Below are positions 33,803-45,912 of a stretch of 64,000 nucleotides of DNA, piece by piece. The stretch's first letter is position 1; each line of letters starts with the position of its first letter. The DNA comes from Mesoplasma grammopterae ATCC 49580. GTDB lineage: Bacteria > Bacillota_I > Bacilli_A > Mycoplasmatales > Mycoplasmataceae. The translations under genes and the position numbers were made by a program. Below the pieces are notes generated by a model. It did not search any database, had not been told where the DNA came from, and saw only the letters and a list, made by a program, of their open reading frames with translations. The DNA lies in contig NZ_JNJC01000001.1 of assembly GCF_000701525.1 (NCBI RefSeq), positions 1-64,000 of the forward strand. Direction: 5' to 3'.

Positions 33803-36673
33803 TTATTTGTTAAACTTTTGCATTAGCAATACTTCATTTAATTTATTTTTTTCTTCTTGGATTTCACGTCTAATTCTTTCAAGTTCTAAAACATTTTCAC
33901 GTTGTTTCATTTCATTGTCAAATTTTGCTAGCTTTTGATTCATTTCTTTTTCAAATGCCATTTCTTTTCTTAACTGTTCAAAATATTCCTTTTCTTTATT
34001 TAAATCAGCTTTAATTTTTTCCAATTCCTGATCTTTTAATAAAATTGAATTTTGTTGATTTCACATTGGCTGTTCCATATTATTTGTAAAATTATTTCAA
34101 CCTTGTTGAACATTTGCATATCTTTTAATATTTTGCTGCTCATTCATTTCGTATTTTAATTTCTCTAATTCTTCTTTTAATTTTAAGATTTCAAAATCTG
34201 ATTCTTTAATACTTGTTGAGTCTTCATTAATTAAATTAGCTTTTGTAGCTATATTGTTTTGAATTGCATTAATTTCACTATATTGGCTCTCTAATTGTTT
34301 TTGTCTTGATTGAGTTGAAATATTTTCGGCTTCAATTTTAGCTAATACTGCACTTTGTGTCTCTTTAAATCTTTTTAATTCTTCTTCAAGTTCCGCTTTT
34401 GATTGATTAACTTCATTTGATTCGATTTGAAATTGTGATATAAATTCTTTTAATTCGGAAATACTATTTTTAATTGAATCTTTTTCGGCAAGAGCTGTCT
34501 TATTAAATTCATCATGATATTCTTTGAATTCTTTAATTTTTGCTAAATATTCATTTTTTGATTCTTGAACAATTTGTGTTTCTGCGCTAATGTTTTCAAC
34601 ATATGATTTTAAATCTATAAGTTTACTTGTAAATTCAGCTTTAATTGAATCAATTTCTTCATATTCTGTAATTGTTGCTACAGCAATGTCTTCTTGTAAT
34701 TTTTTCAATTCATCAAGTTTTATATTTAATTCAAGTTTTTTCATTTCAACTTCTTCTTGCTCTAAATCAACTTCAATCAAGAATTTTTCTCTGCTTTGTT
34801 TTAAAGCAGATAGATCTTTATCTAATGCATCTCTGGAATTATTAATTTCATCATTCTCAATTTCAATTTGAGTTAAATAACTTTTAAAATCTTTAATTTC
34901 TTCTTGAATGATTTCTCTTTGAACAGCAACCAAGTCTTTGAATTGATTTTCAAATTCTTTAAACTCATCTATTTTTGATTCAATTTCAGAAGTTAATGAA
35001 TTTTCAGATTCAATCTTAACTTTTTCAATGTAAATTTTTAAATCTTCAAGTTTATTCGAGAATTCAGTTTTCACTAGATTAATTTGCTCATACTCATTTG
35101 CTGAAATAGAAGCAATTTCATCTTGTAATGCCTTCAATTCATCAATTTTGATTTGTAAATCAGTTTTTTTAAATTCTAAATTTTCAGTTTCAACTTCTGT
35201 TTGCTGTAAAAGTACTTTTAAGTTGCTTGCTTCATCATCAAATGTTGTTTTTACTTGATGAATGATTTCTGATTCCAATTTAATTTTTGCAAAGTAGTCT
35301 TTTAAGTCATCAATGTTTAAATCAATTTCATTTTTTTGTTCAGTAACAATTTTATTTATCTCTAATTTTAAATTTTTAAGTTCTTGCACTTTATCAAAAA
35401 AGTCATTTTTAATTGTATTAATTTCTGTTGCTGTTAAAACGTCATCGCTTACATAACTCAGATCTTTTAAAACTAATGCTTCATGAGTTTCAGTTGATGA
35501 TTCAGATAAATTTTCACTTATTAATAAAAGATCACTTGATAAACCAACTTTGATTTCATCTTCTTTTAAATTTAAAATGTTTTTATATTTATCTTCTATT
35601 TTGTTTAAGAAGTCTAATGCTTTGTCTAAATCTATTGACTTATTTGAACTATCAATTACAAATTCTTTTAAAGGCTCATATTTTGGTTTATGGGGTTTTT
35701 CTTTATCTTCTAATGCTTTTGTAATTGCATCCATATTAATAGCTTGTGCTATAACATCTTTTGGTTGTAAATGATTTTTTTCTAAAATAGCTAAAGCATC
35801 ATTAAATGCTTGATACTCATTTAAGCCAACAACTAATGAGTTAGTACTTAAGTCAAAACTAAATGTCAAAATATTATGTTGATTTAAAAGTTTTTCAACC
35901 TCTGCTAGCACAACGTCTTTCTCAAATGAAATGTTTATTTTTTTGTATAAGTTTAATTCAGATTTTGATCCAGAAAATAATAATTTACCTTTTTCTAAAA
36001 TTACAAAATTTTCAATTGTATTATAAACTTCATCAATGTTGTGAACAGTTAATATTATTGTGCTATTAAATTCTTCTTTAAATTCTTTTAGTATTTTATA
36101 AGACTGCCCTCTTCATTTAGAGTCTAAGTTTGCACCTGGCTCATCTAAAATAAGAATTTCAGGTTCTTTAATAAAACATAAGATTAAATTCATACGATTT
36201 TTCATTCCTCATGAAAATTCATTAAGAGATTTATCTTTAGATGTTCATAAGTCAAATTTTTTTAATCAATATTCAATTCTTGATTTCACTAATGTTTTAT
36301 CTAAACCCATAACATTACACATATTGTATAAAAAGTCATAAGCTGTAATTGAATATAATGAAAAATCCATTTGAGAATAAAACCCTACATTAGAGTTATT
36401 TTCAATTGAACTACTTTTTTTACGTTCTTTACCATTAATATAGATATTTCCATCATAATTCAAAGTAGCTCCAAGTAATGAATTTAAAAATACACTCTTA
36501 CCTGATCCACTACTTCCAAGTAATGCTGTAACTTTTCCTTTTTCTATATTAAAAGAAAATGGGCCTATATTTATGTCCTTAAATTTTTTATGAAAATGGT
36601 CTACCATCACAGCATTATTAGAATTAAAATTTTCTAAAATAACACGTTTTGACTTTAAAATATTTTTTTCCAT
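33803..36673 (-). CDS. ABC ATPase fused to long repeated coiled coil
   Basis: The 956-aa protein begins with a full ABC ATPase: Walker A GSSGSGKS at 53-60, Q-loop YSQMD at 99-103, divergent signature FSWGMKNR at 153-160, Walker B ILILDEP at 173-179 and H211. A C-terminal ATPase subdomain follows to about 320. From about 415 to 840 comes a continuous Glu/Lys-rich coiled coil with a repeat of about 143 residues: KIDELKALQDEIA near 508 and KLDELKKLQEDIA near 651, with DLKDYFAKIKLE, DFKSYLTQIEIE and ELKEFISQFQIE at about 456, 595 and 741. A Trp/Asn hinge (859-880) and a second coiled coil (880-945) end the protein. ABC importers and exporters do not normally carry such a rod; the family is unrecognised. 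First gene of the operon. Confidence 0.85.
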
Positions 36674-36754
36674 TTCGTTTCTCCTATATCATTTAAATAA
36701 TTTGTTTGATTTGATTTTTAAGTTTCACTTTTCAAACCATGAGTTAATTGTCAC

Positions 36755-36770
36755 AAAAAAAAAAAAAAAA
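36755..36770 (-). repeat. T16 homopolymer upstream of ABC-coiled-coil gene
   Basis: Sixteen T on the minus strand, ending 81 bp upstream of the start at 36673. No hairpin precedes it, so it is not a terminator tail. A TAAAAA -10-like box lies 34 bp downstream of its end. Confidence 0.85.
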
Positions 36771-36834
36771 CAAGTCTTTCATGAATTTTGTTAAAAAAAC
36801 ACTTAAATCTTAATCAGCCAATAAGTTTAAAAAA

Positions 36835-36862
36835 ACAAAAAAGAAAGCATTTATGCTTTCTT
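36835..36862 (-). terminator. Terminator of hpt
   Basis: Stem AAGAAAGCAT/ATGCTTTCTT followed by a T-rich run on the minus strand, 33 bp after the hpt stop. Confidence 0.85.
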
Positions 36863-36894
36863 TAATATTATTTATATATAGTTTAATAAATATT

Positions 36895-37464
36895 TTATCA
36901 TTTTCAATCAGCTAATTTGTCAGTATCACAAACAGCTACATAAGGTAAGTTTCTTAATTTTTCTTGATAGTCTAAACCATAACCTATTACAAAGTATTTT
37001 GCAATTGAGAAACATGTTCAATCTGGTTCAATATCTACTTTGCGTTCAGTTGGTTTATCTAACATAGTTAAAATTTTAACTGATTTAGCACCTTTGTTTA
37101 ATAAGTAGTTTTGTACAAATTCTAATGTTAAACCAGATTCAACAATATCTTCAACTATTAATATATTGCGATCTTTAACAGACATATTAACATCTAAGTT
37201 AATTTTGGGTTCTCCTGAACTTTTTGTTCCACCCAAATATGAACTTACAACCATAAAATCCATATCAATTAAAAAGTCAAAATTCATACAAAATGTTTGA
37301 TAAAAAGGAATACACCCTTTTAATAATCCTATAACCAATAATGATTGGTCTTCTTTATCATTTTGTTCATAAAATGCTTTAATTTCTTTTGCTACTTCAA
37401 TTGTTCTTTCTTTTATTTGTTCTTCAGTAAATAATACGTTTTTTACTAACGGGTGTAATTTCAT
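36895..37464 (-). CDS. hpt: Hypoxanthine phosphoribosyltransferase
   Basis: The 189-aa cytosolic enzyme salvages hypoxanthine/guanine with PRPP. The PRPP-binding motif reads ILIVEDIVESGLTL, the PPi loop is LLKGCIPF, and a late DxxxKP-like base-binding region reads MLDKPTERKVDIEPDWTCF. The C-terminal 42 residues come after a UGA Trp, giving the family's usual length. It lies downstream of ruvX with a weak hairpin between. Confidence 0.93.
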
Positions 37465-37493
37465 TGTGCTCCTTTGTTTAATTTTTATAATAT

Positions 37494-37535
37494 AAAAATA
37501 ATACCTATTATTAATTTCTTAATCAATAGGTATTA
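37494..37535 (-). terminator. Probable terminator of ruvX
   Basis: AATACCTATT/AATAGGTATT stem with a 14-nt loop and a T-rich minus-strand tail (ATTATTTTTAT), between ruvX and hpt. Confidence 0.6.
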
Positions 37536-37539
37536 ACAA

Positions 37540-37968
37540 TTATTTCTTAATTTTTTCTAAATATGTTTCTAAAATCAACTGTGCAGCTAGTGTATCTTTA
37601 TTTTCTTTTTGTTTTTGACGAGATAACCCAGCTTCGATCATAATTGATTTAGCCATTTTAGTAGTTCTTCTTTCATCTATTCTAATTATTTGTTCTTCTT
37701 TAATTTCTGGATTATAAACCATAAATCCTTCAATAAAATAATCAACCATTTCAGCTCTTTCACCAATTGTTCCATTCATGTTTTTAGGATAACCAAAAAC
37801 AAATGTATCAAAAGATTTATCTTTTATAAATTCAGTTAATAAACTAACTCCTTCTTCAAAGTTTCATTCTTCAAATTTTAAGTTAATTTCTTTCTTTGCT
37901 ACGTTACCTGTTGAAGAAGCTAAACCTATTGTTTTACTCCCAACATCAAGTCCTAGAATATTACTCAT
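37540..37968 (-). CDS. ruvX: Holliday junction resolvase-like / pre-16S rRNA nuclease YqgF
   Basis: The 142-aa RNase H-fold nuclease starts [18 protein letters not shown] (first catalytic Asp in DVGSKTIG). It also has [25 protein letters not shown] (Glu) and [15 protein letters not shown] (final Asp). Its start follows GGAGGAG and overlaps the PAP2 stop by 8 bp. The likely role is 16S rRNA 5'-end processing, as in other YqgF proteins. Confidence 0.92.
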
Positions 37969-38860
37969 AATCTCCTCCAAGCTTTTTATTTAGCATTTTT
38001 AAAAAGACATTTTCGAATACTAAAAATCAAGTAAAAGCCATAATACATGCAAATGTAATATCTGTTAAAAAGTGTTTTGCTAAAACCATTCTCGAACTAC
38101 CTACTAAAGCTGCAAATAAGAAAGCAATAGCTAATACACCATAATAATATAATGTATCTTTATTAAATAATAAAGCTACACCCAAAAATGTTATAGCGCT
38201 TGTTGTGTGACCAGATGGGAAAGATTTATTTTTACCAAATCCAAAAGCATAAGTTATATTTCATCATTCTCTATATTCATAAGTACCATTAATAACTGAA
38301 CTTATTGGTCTTGGTCTTGAAAAAATATTTTTTAATAATTCTGTTGTTAGTGAAATTGTAATTATATATACAATTACTAAACCTGCTTTTAATAAAAAAT
38401 TTCTTTGTTCTACAAAAGTTGGGTTTAATTTATAAAATACATTTGTTGCTATAAACAATGAAACAAAAACTAAACTATTAAAAATATCTACACTAAGTTC
38501 GTGAATGTGTTTTTCTTCTTTTGAGATTAATGGAGCAAATAAATAAATAATAGTACCGGCATATATTAATGTGTAATAAATAGTTTTAAACATGAATAAA
38601 TGTAAAGCTCAGTCTTTTTTCATTCTTGTTAAGTAAATAAATATACCAACAATACAAAAATTGACTGGTATTAAGAATGTAAGTTGTCCGAATTTATCAA
38701 AAGCATATCCAAATCAAGAATTTTCTTTATAAATATTTTCAGCTATTTGAGCATCTAAAAAAGTTCCCACCATAAAAATGGTAAACAATACTATTCCTAT
38801 TGATAAAAAAACATATAAGTATGGTTTTTTAAATTTTTCTTTGTCTATAAGTAGTTTCAT
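37961..38860 (-). CDS. PAP2-family membrane phosphatase
   Basis: The 299-aa integral membrane protein has about seven helices. The three PAP2 motifs are present in the C-terminal half: KNIFSRPRP, PSGHTTS and SRMVLAKHFLTD, which supply the catalytic His residues and phosphate-binding Arg/Lys. It probably dephosphorylates lipid phosphates (phosphatidate, PGP or undecaprenyl-PP type) at the membrane. It forms an operon with ruvX (8-bp overlap) and is divergent from cdd. Confidence 0.88.
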
Positions 38861-38933
38861 ACAATTAATTATACTTAAATTATTTCTTTTTTAATTTAAG
38901 TAATGTTAAAATATAAATCCAAGAGGTATTTAT

Positions 38934-39338
38934 ATGAATTATGATAAATTATTAGAAATTGTTAAAAAAGAAGTTTATGCAAGAAAATTTGAGTCTGATA
39001 AAGTGACAGCAGGTGCTGTTGCATCAGTATTAGTAACAAAAGATAATAATATTTACACAGGTGTTTGTGTTGTTATGGATTGTGCTTTAGGAACATGCGC
39101 TGAAAGATCTGCTGCTTTTCAAATGATTAAGAATAATGAAACTGAAATTAAAACAATTTTAACTATAGGTAGAAATGGATATATTTATCCTCCATGTGGT
39201 GCATGCTTAGAATTGATTAAGTTAATAAATCCTAATAACAAAAATACGCAATTTTATATTTCAAAAAATCAAACATTAAATTTAAATCAGTTAATGATTA
39301 AAAACTGACAAGATAAAGAAAAAATGGAAAAATATTAA
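38934..39338 (+). CDS. cdd: Cytidine deaminase
   Basis: The 134-aa homotetramer-type deaminase has Zn ligands C55 (in TCAERSAA, with catalytic E57), C88 and C91 (in PPCGACLE). It converts cytidine/deoxycytidine to uridine in pyrimidine salvage. A UGA Trp near the end extends it to the usual length. The start follows AAGAGG, and a TAAAAT -10-like box sits in the 73-bp divergent spacer. Confidence 0.94.
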
Positions 39339-39352
39339 TTCCATTTTTTTAA

Positions 39353-39383
39353 TATAAAAAAACTAAGCTTAAAGCTTAGTTTG
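39353..39383 (-). terminator. Terminator of eno, facing cdd
   Basis: Palindromic stem AAACTAAGCTT / AAGCTTAGTTT, then seven or more T on the minus strand; convergent with cdd, whose transcripts may also stop there. Confidence 0.85.
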
Positions 39384-39398
39384 AATAATTATTTAAAA

Positions 39399-40760
<1,362 letters not shown>

Positions 40761-40890
40761 ATAATTTCCTCTCTTTATTTAAATTATGTATTTAACTCCT
40801 ATATTATATTCTCTTTTTAAAAAAAATTAAATAGAAATTATCTCTTAAAATGTGATATCATTTAAAAGTTATATAAAAAAGGAGAAATAA

Positions 40891-42729
40891 ATGTCAAATC
40901 AAAAAATTATTAACATTGCGGTTATTGCTCACGTTGATGCAGGTAAATCAACATTGGTTGATGCACTTTTAAAACAAGGTGGAGCTTTTAGAGATAACCA
41001 AGAAGTTGTAGAACAAATCATGGATTCAAACGATCAAGAAAGAGAACGTGGGATTACCATCTATTCAAAAAACTGTGCTATTGAGTACAAAGGAACAAAA
41101 ATTAACATCGTGGATACTCCAGGTCACGCCGACTTCTCAAGTGAAGTTGAACGTATTATGAAAACTGTTGATACTGTTATTTTATTAGTTGACTCAAGTG
41201 AAGGACCAATGCCTCAAACACGTTTTGTTTTATCTAAAGCATTAGAATTAGGATTGAACCCAATCTTAATGATTAATAAAATTGATAAAAAAGATCAAAG
41301 AGCTGAAGAAGTTGTTGAAGAAGTATTAGAGTTATTCATGGAATTAGATGCAACTGATGAACAATTAGAATTTAAAACATTATATGGTATTGCTCGTGAA
41401 GGAATTGCTCAATTAAACTTAAGTGATCAAGGAGTTAATCTTTCACCAATGTTTGATACTATTATTGAACAAGTTGGAACATACCCAATTGAATTAGCTG
41501 AAAAACCATTAAAAATGCAAGTTAGTTCATTAGCTTATGATTCATTTATTGGAAGATTAGGAATTGGAAGAATCTTTGAAGGTAAAATTGCTGAAGGTCA
41601 AACAGTTAGTGTTGTTAAAAATGATGGTGAAGTTAAACAAGCCAAAATTTCTAAATTAACAGTTTACCAAGGATTAAGCAAAGTTGCTGTTAAAGAAGCA
41701 TTTGCTGGAGATATTATTACATTCGCTGGTATTGAACATATTTCAATTGGAGATACTATTAATGAATTAAACAATATTAATCCAATGGAACCAATTACAA
41801 TTGAAGAACCTACAATGAGTATGAACTTCTTAGTTAACACTTCTCCTTTTGCTGGTAAAGTTGGTAAATTTGTTACTTCAAGAAACATTAAAGAACGTTT
41901 AGAAAAAGAATTAGAAGTAAACGTTGGTTTAAAAGTTGAACCATTAGATAACCCAACTATTGAAGGATTCAAAGTTTTAGGACGTGGAGAACTTCACTTA
42001 TCTGTTTTAATTGAACAAATGAGAAGAGAAGGTTTTGAATTAGCTATTTCTAAACCTGAGGTAATTTTTAGAAAAGGTGATAATGGAACATTATTAGAGC
42101 CTATGGAAAGAGTTATCTTAAACATTCCTACTGAATATTCAGGAACTGTTATTAATAAATTAAACCAACGTAAAGGTTTAATGACAGATATGGATTCTGA
42201 TGGAGTTAGAGATAAAATTGTTTACAACATCCCATTAAGAGCTTTAATTGGATTTAGAAGTGAATTTACTAATGATACTCATGGTGAAGGAATAATGGTT
42301 AGAAGTTCAAATGGATTTGAACCATACAAAGGTGAAATTGAATCACGTAAAAACGGAGTTCTTATTTCAATGGCTTCAGGTAAAACACTACCTTACGCTT
42401 TAAATAACTTAGAAGAACGTGGAATTTTATTTGTAGGACCTCAAATTGAAGTTTATGATGGAATGATCGTTGGACAACACTCAAGAGATAATGACTTAGA
42501 AGTTAACCCAACTACTGGTAAAAAGTTAACTAACACTCGTGCTAGTGGTAGTGATGACTCAGTTAAATTAACTCCACCTAAATTAATGACTCTAGAAGAA
42601 GCATTAGAATACATCGAATGAGATGAATTAGTTGAAGTTACACCAGATGATATTCGTTTAAGAAAAAGATGATTATCAAATACTGAAAGACGTCAACACA
42701 GAAACGATAATAAAAAAGTTTTTGATTAA
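40891..42729 (+). CDS. typA: Translational GTPase TypA/BipA
   Basis: The 612-aa ribosome-binding GTPase has G1 AHVDAGKS (13-20), G2 ERGITI, G3 DTPGHADF and G4 NKIDK. The EF-G-like domains are followed by the BipA-specific C-terminal region (GEGIMVRSSNGFEP, IVGQHSRDNDLEVNP). Reading through UGA at 42622 adds the last 36 residues, ending NKKVFD. The start follows AAAGGAG. Confidence 0.96.
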
Positions 42730-42736
42730 AATAAAA

Positions 42737-42767
42737 ATGAACTCAAGATTCTGAGTTCATTTTTTTA
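42737..42767 (+). terminator. Shared terminator of typA and the convergent PTS operon
   Basis: Stem ATGAACTCA/TGAGTTCAT around AGATTC, with seven T on the plus strand and an A/T-rich tail on the minus strand. Confidence 0.85.
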
Positions 42768-42770
42768 TGT

Positions 42771-42980
42771 CTACATAATAGGGCTAATAACACCAAACAG
42801 TAACACCATTATACCTGCTGCAAAAAATATAATGCAAAGCATACTTGAAAAATATGCCTTAAAATTTTTTGAAGTGTGAAAGTTTTTACTATATTTTTTC
42901 TTATGAAAAATATATCTACCTATTGCTAATGCAAATAATACTATTGATATTATTGAACTGATTATAACGCTAACTAACAA
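42771..42980 (-). CDS. Small two-helix membrane protein
   Basis: The 69-aa protein has two hydrophobic helices separated by a basic loop (YIFHKKKYSKNFHTSKNFK). An ATG at 43010 is in frame but lies 41 bp inside the upstream gene without a ribosome site. A TTG at 42980 sits 9 bp after a perfect AAGGAGG and is the better start. It overlaps the MreB-like gene end by 11 bp. Last gene of the PTS/phosphatase/MreB-like string; function unknown, possibly a membrane anchor for that protein. Confidence 0.68.
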   Translation of the reverse strand: MLVSVIISSIISIVLFALAIGRYIFHKKKYSKNFHTSKNFKAYFSSMLCIIFFAAGIMVLLFGVISPIM

Positions 42981-43692
42981 AACTAAATACCTCCTTAAAT
43001 TTTTTATCATACTTTATGTTTTGAGAATTATGGGTTAAGTTTTTTATGTCTGAAAATATTTCATTAAATATATTTTTAAATATATCTATGCTTTCAATCT
43101 TTATTGTTTGATCTTTTCCATCATCATATGATCTGCAGATAACTTCATTAATATAATTATTTTTATTTAATTCACAAATTAATTCTAATGTTTTTTTTGT
43201 ATTAAGGGTTGCATTATGATTTAAGTAAAAAATACTGTTTATTGCATTTTGTATATAAAGCATACCTTTTTTAATAGTGTTTACTTTGTTTTTTATATTA
43301 TCAAAAACAACAATTTCATCGTTTCTTAATTCGACATAATAATTATTATCATCAGATATTTCTTTCAAAAAATCTAATTCATCAATTTTGTTAAACTCAA
43401 TTAACTCATTTGCATTATATCTATCAACAAATTTATATTCATTTATTTCATTATCATCTAATATTTTTTTTAACCTTATATTAAAGTCTTTAATTGAATT
43501 AATTTTTCTATTCTCTATGCAATTTATAGCAATTACATTAATAGGTTTACTCATTTCCTCAATTGCAGATTGTCCATAATTAATCATTTCCTCAGAAGTT
43601 AAGTCACGCAATACAATAGATTTTTCTGATTTGATTATTTTTTTATTTTCTCAAATATTTATTAAGTTTCAATCAATATCTATATAATGCAT
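42970..43692 (-). CDS. Divergent MreB/actin-like protein lacking nucleotide-binding motifs
   Basis: The 240-aa soluble protein starts at 43692 after AGAGGAA. Three stretches align with MreB in order. YIDIDWNLINI-x-ENKKIIKSEKSIVL fits the N-terminal DLGTANTL..KGKGIVLNEPSVV block. MINYGQSAIEEMSKPINVIA fits VGxEAKxMxGRTPxNIxA. TKKTLELICELN followed by an IKIESIDIFKNIFNE helix fits the IGxxTAExIKxEIG...I.GKEI region. The phosphate-1 motif (DLGTAN) and DIGGGTTE have lost their Gly residues, and the C-terminal quarter with GGG is absent. It therefore probably cannot bind ATP as actin does. Homology is my visual inference. It overlaps the phosphatase gene by 13 bp. Confidence 0.55.
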
Positions 43693-44201
43693 TTTTCTAA
43701 TTCCTCTCAACTTTTTTCAGCTAAAGTTTTTATTTCTCTGAAAGGATAATTCTCTTTTAAAAAACTAAAAACTCCATAATTAACTTTCATGTAAGGATAT
43801 ATTTTAGAAACATAAAATTTAATTGCTTCTTCAAATTTTAAATTATTATCAATATCATTATTAATAACTAAAAATATAAATATTGTTGAAGCACTTCTAC
43901 TTACGCCTAATTGACAATGAGTATAAATTATTTCATCTTTTTTCTTTTCATTCAAATACTTTATTGCTGGGGCAAAAAGAGAGTTACTAAAATCTGATGG
44001 ATCATGAGAATCTAATATGTTTATACCCATCTTATTTTCAGTCATTACAAAATTTTTATTTTGATATATTATTTTTTCTTGTTGATTGTTCAAAATATTA
44101 AAATAAATATTACTCATTTTTAATTCTTTATCAGCATTTATACTATTTTTTGAAAATTGATCCCCCAAAAAAATTTTTTCTTTTATTTTTTCTATAGGCA
44201 T
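43680..44201 (-). CDS. Dual-specificity/tyrosine phosphatase
   Basis: The 173-aa cytosolic cysteine phosphatase has the P-loop HCQLGVSRS at 95-103 (nucleophile C96, phosphate-binding Arg) and a general-acid Asp in the LDSHDPSD loop (64-70). Its start overlaps the PTS gene stop by one base and its end overlaps the MreB-like gene. In a sugar operon it could dephosphorylate sugar phosphates or a protein partner; neither is shown. No signal peptide. Confidence 0.88.
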
Positions 44202-45823
44202 TAGTTTTCAACTCCTAATTTTTCTCTTACAATTGTTGCAATATTTGTAACACGTGGGCCATATATTATTTGAATTTGTTCTCCAACTTCAGCATAACCA
44301 TATGGACTTGTTTTATCAACTATTGATTTATCAAATTTTGTTTTATCATGTAGTGTAACTCTTAATCTTGTTATGCAATTTGCCATAACTTTGATATTGT
44401 TTTTTCCACCACAACCTTCAATTATGTTATTGATAAATTCATCATCATATTCTTCTTTTTTACCTTTTGCTGCTTTTTTATATTTTGCAACAATTTTTTC
44501 TTGTTTATTTTCAGCTAAGGCTTTACCAATAATTGCAACTTCACCATCTCTTCCTGGTGTTTTGTAATCCTTTTTCTGAATCAAGAAATAGAAACTAAAG
44601 AAGTATACAGCTCCCATGATTGGACCAACAATAAATAATCCTCAAACATTTTGAATATTATTTCAGTTCAATGCATCTACAGCTAATCATGTAATTAATC
44701 CACTTCCTCTAGTTGAAACCTGAGCAAAGTTTAATAGGTACATTGTCATATATGTTATTCCTGTAAAGATAACGTGTAAAACATATAATAATGGTGCTGT
44801 AAATAAGAATGTGAATTCAATTGGTTCTGTTGTTCCTGCTAGAAGTGAAGCTAATAATGCTGATATAATTGCACCACCAGCAACTTTTCTATTCTCTTTT
44901 GGAATACAGAAGTACATAGCTAATGATGCACCTGTTAAGCTAAAGATATTTGTTGGGAAAGTTCCGTTAACAATTCATGTGTCTTTAGCATATATAAATT
45001 CACCAAAACCTAATTTGGCAATAGCTATGTTATAAATACCTTCAATTTTTTCACCAGTTGGAGAAATTCAAGTAGCACCAACTGAAGTATAGTATAAGAA
45101 ATAATTAATTACTTGGTGTAAACCAAATGGAATTAATGCTCTATTTGCCATTCCATATAGTAATGGTGCGCCTGCTCCCATGTACTGTCATGAATCACCA
45201 ATTGCTTTTAAACCTTGTGATATGTATATTCACAATATACCTAATGGCATACCGACAACTCAAGCAACTAATGTAGAAGCTACTGGTGAAAATCTTGGTC
45301 CACCAAAGAATGATAAGAATTCTGGGAATTTTAGTTTATATGTTTTTTTATGAATATAAAATCCTAATAGACCAGCAACCATTCCCCCAAACGCACTATA
45401 TTGGAATGATACAACTCCAAATCTTGTTATTAAACCATATTCTTTTGCGTCTTTAAGCATTTCTGGATAAACAACTTGAAGCATTAAGTTTGCTGCAAAG
45501 TGCAAGGCTGCATAAGCCATTAATCCAGATAAAGCAGCAGAAACTTTTTCTGATTTTGCTAAACCAGCAGCTAATCCAATGGCAACTAAAAAGTCTATGT
45601 TTGAAATTGCAATCATACCTATATTTTTAATAGCATCAAATGCAATCTTAACTCCACCTTCATAAGTTCCGGCTTGTGTTGCTATAGCTTGACCAGCGTA
45701 TCCAATACTACCTATTAAAGCCAACAAAGGGATAACAGTAACTGGAACTAATATAGCTCTACCAAAACTCTCTAAAGATGCTCTAAACCTAGAAAGTGAA
45801 GTTTTAAAATTTATTTTTTTCAT
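44201..45823 (-). CDS. PTS EIICB, glucose/maltose family
   Basis: The 540-aa permease has an EIIC domain of the glucose superfamily (about 1-420, roughly ten helices; GTTEPIEFTF and PFGLHQ motifs) and a C-terminal EIIB domain (about 455-540) with phosphocysteine in NCITRLRVTL. It has no EIIA domain, so phosphate must come from a separate EIIA. The substrate may be glucose, maltose or an amino sugar; the RpiR-type regulator gene upstream is of the kind linked to amino-sugar systems. It begins 89 bp after that regulator. Confidence 0.9.
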
Positions 45824-45912
45824 ATTTTACCTCCTCAAAATTAATTATATTTTTAATTTTGACCGCAAAATATTTTCATTTTTTATATTTTTAACAAAAA
45901 AAGTAAATTTTG

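Noticed and set aside
34590-36069. Plus-strand ORFs opposite the coiled-coil gene
   Set aside because: Low-complexity Ser/Phe-rich antisense of Glu/Lys-rich heptads; artefact.
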